Shown piece by piece: positions 17,236-27,180 of a stretch of DNA of 64,000 nt. Position 1 is the stretch's first letter. Each line of letters opens with the position of its first letter. The position numbers were made by a program, and so were the translations under genes. The notes below the pieces were generated by a model, which was not told where the DNA came from, did no database searches, and saw only the letters and a program-made list of their open reading frames with translations. Origin of the DNA: Siccirubricoccus phaeus (lineage in GTDB: Bacteria > Pseudomonadota > Alphaproteobacteria > Acetobacterales > Acetobacteraceae); assembly GCF_008360935.1 (NCBI RefSeq), contig NZ_SRXO01000007.1:206335-270334 (forward strand), written 5' to 3'.

Positions 17236-17769
17236 TCACGCCGCCGCGCTGGCCCGCGCGATCGCCTCGACGATCAGCTTGCGCGCCTCCGCCGCATCGC
17301 CCCAGCCGAGCAACTTCACCCATTTGCCGGGCTCGAGATCCTTGTAGTGCTCGAAGAAATGCTGGATCTGGTCGAGGGTGATCTGCGGCAGGTCGCTGTA
17401 GTTGTGAACCTTCTCGTAGCGCTTCGTCAGCTTCGGCGTCGGCACGGCAATGATCTTCTCATCCCCGCCGCCATCATCCTCCATCCGCAGCACGCCGATC
17501 GGACGGACATTGATGACCGCACCGGGCACGATCGGCCGGGTATTCGCCACCAGCACGTCGATCGGGTCGCCGTCATCGCTCAGCGTATGCGGAACGAAGC
17601 CGTAATTCCCCGGGTAGCGCATCGGCGTGTAGAGGAAGCGGTCCACGAAGAGCGTGCCCGCCGCCTTGTCCATTTCGTATTTGATGGGCTCGCCGCCGAT
17701 CGCGACCTCGATGACGACGTTGACGTCCTCGGGGGGGTTCTTGCCGATCGGAATCGCGTCGATGCGCAT
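17236..17769 (-). CDS. ppa: Inorganic pyrophosphatase
   Basis: The 177-residue soluble family I pyrophosphatase hydrolyses PPi and drives biosynthetic reactions. It carries the active-site signature [10 protein letters not shown] with the three aspartates, [12 protein letters not shown] before it, and [14 protein letters not shown] near the C-terminus. The length is normal. ATG 17769 begins MRIDAIPIG. It is the last gene on the minus strand below the type I secretion operon, 97 bp from it. Confidence 0.95.
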   Translation of the reverse strand: MRIDAIPIGKNPPEDVNVVIEVAIGGEPIKYEMDKAAGTLFVDRFLYTPMRYPGNYGFVPHTLSDDGDPIDVLVANTRPIVPGAVINVRPIGVLRMEDDGGGDEKIIAVPTPKLTKRYEKVHNYSDLPQITLDQIQHFFEHYKDLEPGKWVKLLGWGDAAEARKLIVEAIARASAAA

Positions 17770-17866
17770 GCGGCTCGTGCTCCATGGGGTATTGTGCGGC
17801 GCAGCATGTGCCGCAGCGCCGGCGCCAAGGCAATGGGGCCTCCACCCGGCCCTCTCGCCATGCTGC

Positions 17867-19297
17867 TCAGTCGCGCAGGGCGCGCCGGGCGGAATTCCGG
17901 ATCGGGGCCCAGAGATAGGAAAGCGGGGTGCGCCGCTCGCCCAGGATATAGACCTCGGTCGGCATGCCGGCATTGACCCGCAGGTCGGGGAAGTGGTCGA
18001 GCATCGCCTGGTCCAGCTCGGCCCGCACGCTGAAGAAGCTGGTGCCCTGCGGATTCTGCTGCGCATCCGCCCCCACGGTGATCACCTGGCCGGGAATCAC
18101 CGGCAATTCGCGCATGCGGTAGGAGGTGAGGCGGACATTCACCCGCTGGCCGACCGCCACCTGCTCGATATCCGTCGGCGCCACCTGGGCTTCCACGATG
18201 AAACGGTCGCGCACCGGGACCAGGTCGAGGATGGGCTGCCCGGCGGCGATGCTGGCGCCCGGGGTGAAGGCCTGGATATTCGTGACCTTGCCGGCTTCCG
18301 GGGAGAGCACCTCGCGCCGGTTCAGCACGTCCTGCGCCGCGCGTAGCTGGGCGAGGGCGGTGGCGGTGCTGGCCTCCGTCGTCTGCAGATCCGTCGCGAT
18401 GTCGGATAGCCGGGTAAGGTGCAGGGTCGCGAGCTGGCGCTCGGCCTGCGCCACCTGCTCGCGGAGCTGGCCCTCCTGCGCCAGGGCGGTCTGGATGGCG
18501 GAGGCGAAGGTCGCCTCGGTGCGCTGCAGTTCCAGCACGGTGAAGCGGGAGGCGAAGCCCTGCTGCAGCAGGCGGGAGAGGCCGGCGATCTGCTCCCGGG
18601 TCGAGCGCACCTGCAGCTCCGCCGCCTCGCGCTGGCCGCGCACGCCGGCGATCTGCTCCCGCACCTGGCTGATGGCGCGTTCCTGCACCGAGGCCTGGCC
18701 GTCATAGGTGTTCCAGCGAGCGGCGAAGAGCGCCTTCTCCGCCTCCAGCAGGGTGAGCACGGCGGGGAAGTCCACCGCGGCGCGCTGGACGTCGGGCGGG
18801 AAGGTGAAGCTGCGCTCCTCCGCCTGTTCCGCCCGCAGCCGGGCGATGCGGGCGCGGCCGCCCCAGTACTGGCTGCGCGCCTGGTCGGCCGTCGACTCGG
18901 CCTGGGTGACGTCGAGCTGCAGCAGCGGCTGGCCTTCCTCCACCACCGAGCCTTCCTGGACCAGCATGGTCCGCAGGATGCCGGGCTCCAGCAGGTTCAC
19001 CGTCTTCCGCCTTCCCTCGGGGATGAGCTGGCCGGTGGCGATGACCGATTTCTCCATCCGCGTCATGGTCGCCCAGCCGAAGAAGGGCACCAGGGTCAGG
19101 CCGAGGGTCAGCAGCGCCATGCGGGCCACGCGCCCGACCGGCGGCGACTGCACCCGCGCCTCCAGCAGCTTTTCCACCGGGATAGGGGGAGGCAGGGCGG
19201 TGGGGCCGTTGCTTTCCGTCGCCGGGATCAGGGCGCGGCTCTGCTCCAGCCGCTGGTCAATCAACTCGCGCAAGGCTGGCCCCCATGATGTCGGCAT
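17867..19297 (-). CDS. HlyD/PrtE-family type I secretion membrane-fusion protein
   Basis: The 476-residue adaptor has one membrane helix ([20 protein letters not shown], residues about 59-78), a biotinyl-lipoyl-like half ([20 protein letters not shown]), a long alpha-helical hairpin and a C-terminal barrel with [20 protein letters not shown]. Such proteins bridge the inner-membrane ABC exporter to an outer-membrane TolC-like channel. The gene overlaps the end of the ABC gene by 41 bp. No TolC-type gene is in the window. Likely cargo are the RTX proteins at 27181 and 28318. Confidence 0.9.
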   Translation of the reverse strand: MPTSWGPALRELIDQRLEQSRALIPATESNGPTALPPPIPVEKLLEARVQSPPVGRVARMALLTLGLTLVPFFGWATMTRMEKSVIATGQLIPEGRRKTVNLLEPGILRTMLVQEGSVVEEGQPLLQLDVTQAESTADQARSQYWGGRARIARLRAEQAEERSFTFPPDVQRAAVDFPAVLTLLEAEKALFAARWNTYDGQASVQERAISQVREQIAGVRGQREAAELQVRSTREQIAGLSRLLQQGFASRFTVLELQRTEATFASAIQTALAQEGQLREQVAQAERQLATLHLTRLSDIATDLQTTEASTATALAQLRAAQDVLNRREVLSPEAGKVTNIQAFTPGASIAAGQPILDLVPVRDRFIVEAQVAPTDIEQVAVGQRVNVRLTSYRMRELPVIPGQVITVGADAQQNPQGTSFFSVRAELDQAMLDHFPDLRVNAGMPTEVYILGERRTPLSYLWAPIRNSARRALRD

Positions 19298-20987
19298 CCT
19301 GCTCCGCAGGGCGTAGCTGCCATTCGCCGTTCTTCGCCAGCAGCAGGCGGAGATCGGTCAGGTCGTTCCAGGTGCGCGGCTCATGCGTCACCAGCAGCAC
19401 CACGGCGCCGCGGGCTTTGGCCTCCTCCACCGCGCGCCGCATCAGGCCGCGGGTCTGGCCATCCATGCCCACCTCCGGCTCGTCCAGCACCAGCAGCCGG
19501 GGCTGGCGGTAGAGGGCGCGGGCCAGGCCGATCAGCCGGCGCTGGCCGGCGGAAAGCCCCGATGTGGCGCCGGACGGCGTCTGGTAGCCGAGCGGCAGCC
19601 GGCCGATCATCTCATGCGCCCCGGCGGCGCGGGCGGCGGCCACCACATCGGCCGCCACCGCCTCCGGTCCACGGCCGATATTGCGGAAGATATCGCCTTC
19701 CAGGAGCTGCACATCCTGCGGCAGATAGCCGATCCGGGGGCCGAAGGCGGCACGGTCGCAATGCCAGGTGTCCTGCCCGTCCAGCAGCACCCGGCCGGAG
19801 GTGGGCGGCATCAGCCCGAGCACCAGGCGGAGCAGGGTGGATTTGCCGACGCCGTTCGGCCCCTGCACCGTCATCATCGTGCCCGGCGCGACGCGCAGCC
19901 CGATGCCCTGCAGGATCGGCCGCTTGCGGCCTTCCGGCCAGAAGCCGAGCTCCTCGATAAGCAGGCCGGTCGCCGCCTCGGGCTCCGGCGGGCGTACCGG
20001 CGGCTCGCCGTCCCGCCGCATGGTCCGGCGCAGCCGCTGCCAGGCCTGCATGGCATGGCCCCAGCTCGACCAATTCTGGAACAGGGTGGAGAAGGGATGG
20101 GTGGCGGCGCCCATGGTGAAGGTGATGGCCAGCAGGAGCCCGGCCGTCGCGCCATTCTCGATGACCTGCCAGATGCCGTAGAGGAAGGCGGTCATCAGCA
20201 CGAGCTGCGAGATGAAATGGTCCAGCTCATGCATGGTGTCGGAGCGGTGCTGGCTGGCATCCTCGGCATCCAGCGCAGCGGTGTATTTCGCCTGCCAGCG
20301 GAGCAGCGTGGCCGGCAGCAGCCCGAGGCCGCGCACGGTGTCCGGATGCAGGAACTGGCTGCCCAGCTCCGCCTGGGCGGCATCCAGCCGGTCGCGGCTG
20401 CGCCGCATCAGCCGGCGCGTGGTCAGCACCAACAGGGCGCCCATCGAGGCCGAGAGCGCGATGCCGACAAGCCCGATCACCCCCAGCCAGAAATCCAGGT
20501 AGAACATCAGCGCGACGGCGCCGACCGCACCGGTCAGGTCGAGCAGCGCGGCCGGGGTGCGGCCGGAGAAGAAGCGCTGCACCGTCGAGATGTCGCGCAG
20601 GATGGGCAGGGCGGAGCCGGCATCGGTGCGGACCGCGTTGCGCACCGCCGCCTGCATCGCCTCGAGCTTGAGGCGGAGGCCGAAGCGTTCGGCCGCGGCG
20701 GTCAGCATGATGGTGCGGAAATGGCCGGCCACGCTGCTGATCACGACCATCCCGACGAAGATCAGGCTGAGCGCGGCCAGTGTGTCCATGTTCCGGCTCT
20801 CGATCACCCCATCCATCATGTGCTTCATGTAGAGGATGCCGGCGATGAAGCCGAGTTGCTGCGCCAGGGTGAGGAGCAGCAGCACGAAAAGGGTGAAGGC
20901 CGTGACGCCAAACTGGCTGGGCCGGAGCGGCGCGGTGCGGTCGGGGCCGATGGCCGGCGCCCTGGCGGGCAGGGTGGTTACGCTCAT
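19257..20987 (-). CDS. Type I secretion ABC half-exporter 1 (permease-ATPase)
   Basis: The 576-residue protein has an N-terminal membrane domain of about 300 residues and a C-terminal nucleotide-binding domain. Visible motifs are Walker A VQGPNGVGKSTLLRL, the Q-loop YLPQDVQLLEGDI, signature SGLSAGQRRLIGLAR, Walker B RLLVLDEP and the H-loop VTHEPR. It has no N-terminal C39 peptidase. Its ATG overlaps the stop of half-exporter 2 (ATGA), so the two are made together and probably form a heterodimer. Confidence 0.92.
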   Translation of the reverse strand: MSVTTLPARAPAIGPDRTAPLRPSQFGVTAFTLFVLLLLTLAQQLGFIAGILYMKHMMDGVIESRNMDTLAALSLIFVGMVVISSVAGHFRTIMLTAAAERFGLRLKLEAMQAAVRNAVRTDAGSALPILRDISTVQRFFSGRTPAALLDLTGAVGAVALMFYLDFWLGVIGLVGIALSASMGALLVLTTRRLMRRSRDRLDAAQAELGSQFLHPDTVRGLGLLPATLLRWQAKYTAALDAEDASQHRSDTMHELDHFISQLVLMTAFLYGIWQVIENGATAGLLLAITFTMGAATHPFSTLFQNWSSWGHAMQAWQRLRRTMRRDGEPPVRPPEPEAATGLLIEELGFWPEGRKRPILQGIGLRVAPGTMMTVQGPNGVGKSTLLRLVLGLMPPTSGRVLLDGQDTWHCDRAAFGPRIGYLPQDVQLLEGDIFRNIGRGPEAVAADVVAAARAAGAHEMIGRLPLGYQTPSGATSGLSAGQRRLIGLARALYRQPRLLVLDEPEVGMDGQTRGLMRRAVEEAKARGAVVLLVTHEPRTWNDLTDLRLLLAKNGEWQLRPAEQDADIMGASLARVD

Positions 20988-22723
20988 GCCGCTTCCTCCC
21001 GCGCCGGCCTGGCGCGGCGCCGTGCCTCGGGCCGGCCGCGGCCGGGCAGCCGCGCCTGGTCCTCGCCGGCCGGCACCAGCGTGCCGTTGCGCAGCGTCAG
21101 CACCCGGTCGGCGACGGCGAGCAGGCTCGGCCGGTGGGTGGTGAAGATGACGGAGGTCCGCTCCTCCCGCAGCGCCTGCAGCAGGGTGGCGACGCTCGCC
21201 TCGCCCTCGGCGTCCAGCGACCCGGCGAGCTCGTCGAGGATCAGCAGCTTCGGCCGGCCGTAGAGGGCGCGGGCGAGGGCGATGCGCTGGCGCTGGCCCA
21301 TGGAAAGCTGGTGGCTCTGCAGCAGCGGGGTGGCGTAGCCATTGGGCAGGGCGATGATCGCCTCATGCGCCTGGGCCCGCTTGGCGGCGTCCAGCACCAG
21401 CCCGGGCTGCGGCGTTTCCAGCCGGGCGATCACCTCCTCCACCGTGCCGCGGGAGAGCAGGCTGTCCTGCGGCAGGTAGCCGACATGCCGGGCGAGGTCG
21501 CGGCGGTCCCATTGGTGGGTCGCATGGCCGTCCAGATAGACGCCGCCGATGCTCGGCCGCATCACCCCCATCAGCAGCCGCAGCAGGGTGGATTTGCCGC
21601 TGCCCGAGGTGCCGACGATGGCGACGATCTCGCCAGGCTCCACCACCAGGTCGATATTGCGCAGGATGGGCGGGTTGGGGCCGCGGAAGGCGAAGGACAT
21701 GTGCTCCACCACCAGCCTGCCCTCCGGGCAGGGATAGGCGAGCCCCTCCGCCGGCGCCCCGCTTTCGTCCACCAGCTTGCGCAGGCGGCGCCAGGCTGCT
21801 TCGGCCTCGGCGATGGTCCTGGCATGGGCACCGATGCCGACATAGGGGGAGACCACCATCGCGACCAGCAGGATGCTGCCGGCGATCACGGAATGGATGT
21901 TGATGCCAGCGATGCTGAAGAAGGCGAACATGCCGATGCTGGCGCCGCGGAAGGTGCCCATCAGGATCTCGAGCGCGGTACGCAGCCTTTCCGCCCGGCG
22001 TTCCGCCAGCCAGGCCTCGCCGCCGCCGGCGGTGCTGAGCGTCACCCATTCCCGGGCGAGGCCAGGCAGCATGCCCATGGCGAGCACCGCCTCGCCGCTG
22101 CGCATCGCATCCGCGGCATGGCCATAGGCCCGGGCATTGGCCTGGCCGGAGAGCATGGCGGCCCGCTCATTCGCCCGGGCCAGCAGCAGGCTGAGGATGG
22201 TGGCGAGGAGGCAGTAGAGCAGGGCCATGATGCCCAGGGCGATATGGATATAGGCGGCCAGCACGAGCAGGACGGGGCTGATGAGGAAGTTCAGCGCCGA
22301 GCTGGTCGCCGAGCCGGCCAAGGCGCCACGGAGCTGCTCGATATCGTTGAGCACCTCGGCGGAGAGGGTTTCCGGCCGCCCGGCGCGCTGGGCGGCCGCC
22401 AGCGCCGCCGGCACCGCCAGACGCTCCGCCGCGTAGCGCGCCATGCTGCCGATGGAATAATGCTTCAGCGCCTTCACCGCCGCCAGCGTCGCCAGCCCCA
22501 GCAGCCAGAAGATGGTGGCGGACACCACCGTCTCGACGCTCAGGGTCCGCGGGATCTCGCCAATCAGCCGCATCTTGTTCATGAGCAGGGCGTAGCCCAG
22601 CAGCAATGCCAGCAGACTCAGGATGATGACCAGGATCATCCAGCCGCTGGCAGCCCGCAGCACTTGCTCGATCGCCTGCCGCAGCAGGGCTTCCGGGGCT
22701 TGCGCTCGATTACTGCCGGACAT
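20984..22723 (-). CDS. Type I secretion ABC half-exporter 2 (permease-ATPase)
   Basis: The 579-residue protein has a membrane domain with several helices (WMILVIILSLLALLLGYALL first) and a PrtD-like ATPase domain: Walker A VGTSGSGKSTLLRLLMG, Q-loop YLPQDSLLSRGTVEEV, signature LSMGQRQRIALARAL, Walker B KLLILDELAGSLDAE. ATG 22723 (MSGSNRAQ) is used because upstream codons of the open frame overlap the previous gene. It follows the tail-anchored protein by 5 bp. The two half-exporters differ clearly in sequence, suggesting distinct roles within one heterodimer. Confidence 0.9.
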   Translation of the reverse strand: MSGSNRAQAPEALLRQAIEQVLRAASGWMILVIILSLLALLLGYALLMNKMRLIGEIPRTLSVETVVSATIFWLLGLATLAAVKALKHYSIGSMARYAAERLAVPAALAAAQRAGRPETLSAEVLNDIEQLRGALAGSATSSALNFLISPVLLVLAAYIHIALGIMALLYCLLATILSLLLARANERAAMLSGQANARAYGHAADAMRSGEAVLAMGMLPGLAREWVTLSTAGGGEAWLAERRAERLRTALEILMGTFRGASIGMFAFFSIAGINIHSVIAGSILLVAMVVSPYVGIGAHARTIAEAEAAWRRLRKLVDESGAPAEGLAYPCPEGRLVVEHMSFAFRGPNPPILRNIDLVVEPGEIVAIVGTSGSGKSTLLRLLMGVMRPSIGGVYLDGHATHQWDRRDLARHVGYLPQDSLLSRGTVEEVIARLETPQPGLVLDAAKRAQAHEAIIALPNGYATPLLQSHQLSMGQRQRIALARALYGRPKLLILDELAGSLDAEGEASVATLLQALREERTSVIFTTHRPSLLAVADRVLTLRNGTLVPAGEDQARLPGRGRPEARRRARPAREEAA

Positions 22724-22728
22724 CGGCC

Positions 22729-23460
22729 TCAGCTCCAGTAGCCGGCGGCAGCCGCGGCCAGGCCGGCGCTGACGGCGCTGGCCAGCAGGGCGATCAGCAC
22801 CGCCTGCCAGGGGTCGAGATGCCCGCCCTCCGCCGCCTTCGCCGGGGCGGCATGGTCGGCCAGCCGCATATCCAGCCGGGCGAGCCACATTTCCAGCTCG
22901 TCCAGCCGCTTGTGCAGGCTGGCATTGTCGCGCGCGATGGCGGCTACCGCCTCGGCCTCCGGCAGGGTCTCCGCCCGGGCGCGCAGCGCGGCATGCTCCG
23001 CCCGGATCTGCTTCTGCTCCGCCGTCATGGCCTCGACGGCGCGCTGGAGCTGGGTGGCGACCTGGGCATCGTCCGGCCGGCGCAGCCGGATCATCACCGG
23101 GTAGGATTTGCCGTCAGCGCCGAGCCCGGTGAGGCTGAGCTCCCCGCGGCGGTCGAACCATTCCCCGGTCAGGGCGAATTCGAAGGCGTGGCAGCCATCG
23201 CCGATGCCGTTGGCGGCGAGGTCCGGGCGGGCGAAATCGGCGACGGCGGTCGCCACCACCTCCCCGGCCAGGCGCAGCTCGACCGGCACGCGGTAGCCGG
23301 GATAGGCGGCGTCCCAGGCCCAGCCATAGAGCCGGTCGGGGGTGGCGTTGTCCACCATGCCACGCACATCCGACGCGACCTGGGCAGCCTGTCCCGCCGC
23401 GCTCCCTTCCGGCATCTGGCTGACCTCCCGCCTCGCATTACGCGCATTCACCATGGCCAT
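22729..23460 (-). CDS. Tail-anchored coiled-coil protein, unknown function, first gene of the exporter operon
   Basis: The 243-residue protein has three parts. Residues about 35-130 form a compact domain with DRLYGWAWDAAYPGYRVPVE and GDGCHAFEFALTGEW, a type of domain I have seen near polysaccharide and glycosyltransferase genes but cannot name. Residues about 130-210 are heptad-like and rich in alanine, glutamate and arginine. The C-terminus is a hydrophobic helix (AVLIALLASAVSAGLAAAAA) that would anchor it in the inner membrane. It starts the operon with both ABC proteins and HlyD, so a role in substrate recruitment is plausible but unproven. Confidence 0.75.
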   Translation of the reverse strand: MAMVNARNARREVSQMPEGSAAGQAAQVASDVRGMVDNATPDRLYGWAWDAAYPGYRVPVELRLAGEVVATAVADFARPDLAANGIGDGCHAFEFALTGEWFDRRGELSLTGLGADGKSYPVMIRLRRPDDAQVATQLQRAVEAMTAEQKQIRAEHAALRARAETLPEAEAVAAIARDNASLHKRLDELEMWLARLDMRLADHAAPAKAAEGGHLDPWQAVLIALLASAVSAGLAAAAAGYWS

Positions 23461-23540
23461 CAGAAAGTCCCTCGAAACCGGGCATGAAAAGTGAACGGAC
23501 CGGCTTGCCGCATTCGTCCTCGCCTCGACTGTCTTCGGAC

Positions 23541-23574
23541 ACAGGGCCTTTTGCTCAACAGGGCCTTTTGCTCA
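23541..23574. repeat. Short tandem duplication, 17-bp unit, two copies
   Basis: ACAGGGCCTTTTGCTCA is repeated twice head to tail in the gap between the tail-anchored protein and the glycosyltransferase. It lies upstream of the exporter operon and could include a duplicated regulatory site, but nothing else supports that. Confidence 0.6.
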
Positions 23575-23654
23575 GCGGTGACCTGGCCGCGGTGCAACCT
23601 CCGCGGCGCTTCTGCGCGGCCTGGCCGGGTTCGGCCGCCCGCCGCGGGGGCATA

Positions 23655-24899
23655 CTAAGCCGGGACGGCCTCCAACACAGATTGATAGAGGGAAAGGTGC
23701 CGCTTCGCCACTTCAGCGATGGTCGGTGGCGGTTCGATACGAGCCACCAGCCTTTCCCACAATCCATCCGTTTCGACGGCATATTTCAGGATGCGGGCGA
23801 GGCCCGCGGCGTCGTTCACCGGCGCATGCAGCCCGTCCACGCCATCCCGCACCATCTCCGCCATGCCGCCGATCTCGCCGCAGATCACCGGCCGGCGATG
23901 CAGGAAGGCTTCCTGGATGACCAGGGGCGCGTTCTCCCACCAGATGGAGGGTACCACCACCCAATCGACCTGCGCCATCAGCCCAGGCAATTGCCCGGCC
24001 TGGTAGGGCCCGCCCCATTGGGCGGCAGGGGTGGCGGCGAGGTCGGCCTTCAGCGTCTCCATGAAGGATTCGGATTGGTAGGCGGCGCCGCCATGCAGGG
24101 TGAGGCGGTGCGCCACCCCCGCCGCCTGCAGCAGGCGGGAGGCGCCGAGCAGGACCAGCCCACCCTTGAAGCGGTTGAGATGGCCGAAGAAGCCGATGCG
24201 GTCGCGCCTGCCATCCGGCGCCGGGCGGTGCGGGGCGGGAGGCGCCGGCAGCAGCCCGTTCGGGATGACCTCGATCTGCCCCGCCGGCCAGCCGGCGGCG
24301 ACATAGCGTTCCCGCGCGAAGGCGGAGGGGGTCAGGATGCGGTCGAAGTCGCGGAAGACGTCGCGCATCTGCAGCCCGCGCATGACGAAATCCGCCCCGG
24401 CCCGGCCGGGGAAGCAGGTCTGGCAGGCATCCAGCGAGGGGCCGTTGCACAGCCTTCCATCGGTGGTGAGGAGCTGGCCTTCCTGCGGGCAGATGGGGAA
24501 AAAGTCATGCGCGGTGAAGATCATCCGCGCCTGCGGCGCGGCCCGGCGCAGCAAATCTATGCCTTCCACCCCCCAAAGCAGCGGGTGGTGCAGATGGATC
24601 ACGTCCGGCGCCAGCTCGGCGACCAGCGGCAGCAGGCTGGCCAGGCCGTAGGTATCCGGCTGGGCCAGGAAGAAGCGGTCGAAATGGCCGAGCCAGACCA
24701 GCATCTCATCCGCCGCCTCGCCGATGCCCTGCAGCATGGTGCCGGGCCGGCGCTCCCGGTGGCTGCCGGTGACGGCGGCGAGGAAGGCGCCCTCCACGCC
24801 GTGCCGGTCGCGCAGCTCGCGGAACAGGTTACGCGCCAGCACCTCGGTGCCGCCGGGCTGCAGGCCGGGATGGTTGTGGCAGAGGACCAGCAGCTTCAT
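23655..24899 (-). CDS. GT4-family glycosyltransferase
   Basis: The 414-residue protein has the two-domain GT-B layout. The N-terminal part has CHNHPGLQPGGTEVLARNLF, the glycine-rich loop for the nucleotide sugar, and DVIHLHHPLLWG. The C-terminal part has RIGFFGHLNRFKGGLVLLGA and VPSIWWENAPLVIQEAFLHR, which contains the E-x7-E-type sugar-nucleotide motif. The sugar and acceptor are unknown. It follows the GT2 gene by 3 bp, so the two act in one operon with the small RTX gene. Confidence 0.9.
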   Translation of the reverse strand: MKLLVLCHNHPGLQPGGTEVLARNLFRELRDRHGVEGAFLAAVTGSHRERRPGTMLQGIGEAADEMLVWLGHFDRFFLAQPDTYGLASLLPLVAELAPDVIHLHHPLLWGVEGIDLLRRAAPQARMIFTAHDFFPICPQEGQLLTTDGRLCNGPSLDACQTCFPGRAGADFVMRGLQMRDVFRDFDRILTPSAFARERYVAAGWPAGQIEVIPNGLLPAPPAPHRPAPDGRRDRIGFFGHLNRFKGGLVLLGASRLLQAAGVAHRLTLHGGAAYQSESFMETLKADLAATPAAQWGGPYQAGQLPGLMAQVDWVVVPSIWWENAPLVIQEAFLHRRPVICGEIGGMAEMVRDGVDGLHAPVNDAAGLARILKYAVETDGLWERLVARIEPPPTIAEVAKRHLSLYQSVLEAVPA

Positions 24900-24902
24900 C
24901 GC

Positions 24903-27140
24903 TCAGCCCATCCCGAAGGCCGAGGCCGGGCGCGGCATGCGCGCCATCAGCGCCGCGATCGCCGAATCCCAGCGGCCGTGATGCAGCAGGCGGTTGTAAT
25001 TGCCGGCCAGGGTCCGGGCATAGCCGACATGCTCGCGAATCGACTGCCGCTCGAAGTGGTAGAGCTCGCTCCCCGGCACATAGGCAATGCGCCAGCCCGC
25101 CTGGCGCAGCTTCAGGCAGAGGTCGCTATCCTCGTAATCCCCGATCACGTAGTCGAGCGTCAGCCCGCCGACGGCGCGGTAGGCCTCCGCCCGGGCGCAG
25201 AAGGCGGCGCCGGTGACGCCCGGCACTTCCCGCGATAGTTGCGCGGCCGGCCAGTATCGCGGATAGCCCTTGAAGTAGTGGTTGTTGAACCACTCGCCGC
25301 GCGGCCCGCGCTCGAAGAACAGCCCGGCATGCTGCAGCGAGCCGTCCTCGAAGAGCAGCTTCGGCCCGACCGCGCCGAGCCCCGGATCGGCCTCGAGCGC
25401 CGCCAGCAGCGGGCCGAGCCAGCCGCGGTCGGCCGGCACGACATCCGAATTGAACAGCAGCAGCACCGGCGCCCGGGCCACCTCCGCCCCGGCATTGCAG
25501 GCGGCGGCATAGCCGTAATTGACCGGCTGGATCAGCAGGGTGAGGGCACGGCCGTAAAGCCCGTGCAGGCCGCGCAGCAGGTGCTCCACCTCGTCCCGCT
25601 GCTCCGGCGAATCCAGCACATAGATCAGCTCCACCTCGGCCAGGGCAGGGTCGCGGGCGAAGGCGCCGTACTGGTGCCGGAGGAAGCGGAGATTGCGGTA
25701 GAGCGGGATGACGAAGGAGGCGGGCGGCCGGGCGGGCGCGGTGCCGATGGCGACCGAATCCGGCTGGCCGCGCCCCGCCATGATCTCGGCATGCAGCCGC
25801 GCGACGGGCGGGGCGATGCATTGCGTCAGGATCTCCGGTGTCACATGCGCCGGGGCGATGGCGCCCAGCACCTTCTCCCGCGCCGCCTGGGGGTGGAGCA
25901 GGCCCGGCGGGGCGGTGAGCTGCACGGAATCGCCGGTGGTCAGCTCCAGCCGCAGCGACCATTGCGCCACGGGGCGGCGGGCGGCGGCCGGCAGATAGGC
26001 GACGAAGCCGGGCTTGCCCTGCGCCCCGCCATGCGGCGACTCGGCATAGGTCTTCAGCAGATCCGGCCGCGGGAAGCGCTGCGCGGCGCGCAGGTCGAGG
26101 GGCTGCTCCTGATCCCCCACCAGGGTCAGGCCGGCGACCAGGCCGAGCGGGTCGCGCAGCCAGCCCCGGAGGAAAAGCCCGCCCGCCGGGTCCGGCACCG
26201 CCATGTCCAGCGAGCCGCCGAAGGGCTGGTCCGGCTCCGCGACCTGGCGGAAGGGCAGGGCGGGGGCGAGCAGCGCCTGGTCGCGCAGCATCTGCCGGAA
26301 ATACGGCTCGGCGGGGGCGCGGCGGCGGATCTCCGCCTGGGCGGCACGGTGGAGGTTGCGCGATTCGGCATCGCCGCGGCGGCCGAGCTCGGCCAGCCGG
26401 GGCAGGGGGCCGCCGGCGGGGGCCAGGTGGATCGGGCCCGGCGCGTGCGGCGGCAGCAGGAAGCCATCGGCCAGATGGCGGTCCGGCAGGATGAAGCGGT
26501 CCGTGGCCAGGGCCAGGCGGCGAATCCGCTGGCGGCCGATGACGTAGTGCACGGCGGCCTCGGCGGCGGTGCCGGGCGGGGCGGCCCAGAGGATGGCATC
26601 ATGGCCGCAGCGGGCCAGCGGCAGGGCCACCCGGTCCGGCGCCAGGGTCAGCTCGGCGAAGCCGTGGCAGGCGGCGGCGAAGCGTGCATCCTCGGCGGCC
26701 CGCAGCACGCCGAGCCCCTTGGCCGCGAGGAAGCGGAGGATGGCAAGGGCGAGGGCAGGGGGCGGCGCGCCGCCCAGCAACTCGCCGAGATCCTGCAGGC
26801 CGCGCAGATGCAGGATGGCGCTGCCATTCCGGGCCCGCAGACCGAGCAGCCCGCCCGGTTCGAGCCCCTTCTGGCTGCGCAGCAGCAGCAGCCGCAGCAC
26901 CCCCTCCGGCGCCATGTCGAATTGATGCCAGGAGACGCTGCTTTGCAGCGGGTTGCCGTCCAGCTCGAAGCTGGGCCCCCGCAGGTCCAGCCCAGCCTCC
27001 GGCGTCGCCGCGCCGGTCCGGAAGCCGACCGCGGCAATCCCCGGCGAGAGCGGAATCAGCCCTGCAGAAACATGGACGGCGGCACCCTCGGATGCCGCCG
27101 TGTCCCTTTCGATCGCGCTCAGGGCAACCCCCGCCGTCAC
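24903..27140 (-). CDS. Large GT2-family glycosyltransferase with unassigned N-terminal half
   Basis: The C-terminal third of this 745-residue protein is a GT-A glycosyltransferase: SFVIPLYRNLRFLRHQYGAF, NYGYAAACNAGAEVARAPVL, LLLFNSDVVPADRGWLGPLL (DxD-like NSD), and YEDSDLCLKLRQAGWRIAYV as the catalytic ED region. The first 430 residues are of a type I cannot assign, alanine- and leucine-rich with no membrane helix. Start GTG 27140 lacks a ribosome binding site; coding-like sequence reaches a little further upstream toward the RTX stop at 27181. The gene order suggests a role in modifying exported or surface molecules. Confidence 0.85.
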   Translation of the reverse strand: MTAGVALSAIERDTAASEGAAVHVSAGLIPLSPGIAAVGFRTGAATPEAGLDLRGPSFELDGNPLQSSVSWHQFDMAPEGVLRLLLLRSQKGLEPGGLLGLRARNGSAILHLRGLQDLGELLGGAPPPALALAILRFLAAKGLGVLRAAEDARFAAACHGFAELTLAPDRVALPLARCGHDAILWAAPPGTAAEAAVHYVIGRQRIRRLALATDRFILPDRHLADGFLLPPHAPGPIHLAPAGGPLPRLAELGRRGDAESRNLHRAAQAEIRRRAPAEPYFRQMLRDQALLAPALPFRQVAEPDQPFGGSLDMAVPDPAGGLFLRGWLRDPLGLVAGLTLVGDQEQPLDLRAAQRFPRPDLLKTYAESPHGGAQGKPGFVAYLPAAARRPVAQWSLRLELTTGDSVQLTAPPGLLHPQAAREKVLGAIAPAHVTPEILTQCIAPPVARLHAEIMAGRGQPDSVAIGTAPARPPASFVIPLYRNLRFLRHQYGAFARDPALAEVELIYVLDSPEQRDEVEHLLRGLHGLYGRALTLLIQPVNYGYAAACNAGAEVARAPVLLLFNSDVVPADRGWLGPLLAALEADPGLGAVGPKLLFEDGSLQHAGLFFERGPRGEWFNNHYFKGYPRYWPAAQLSREVPGVTGAAFCARAEAYRAVGGLTLDYVIGDYEDSDLCLKLRQAGWRIAYVPGSELYHFERQSIREHVGYARTLAGNYNRLLHHGRWDSAIAALMARMPRPASAFGMG

Positions 27141-27180
27141 CAGGCTTTGGTACCAGGCATCGGTTGCCAGGGGCTTACCA

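Noticed and set aside
16970..17323. Minus-strand frame across the MITE-like element
   Set aside because: Low-complexity Arg/Gly-rich translation, no ribosome binding site, overlaps ppa.
23541..23574. Possible CRISPR-like direct repeat
   Set aside because: Only two adjacent copies without spacers.
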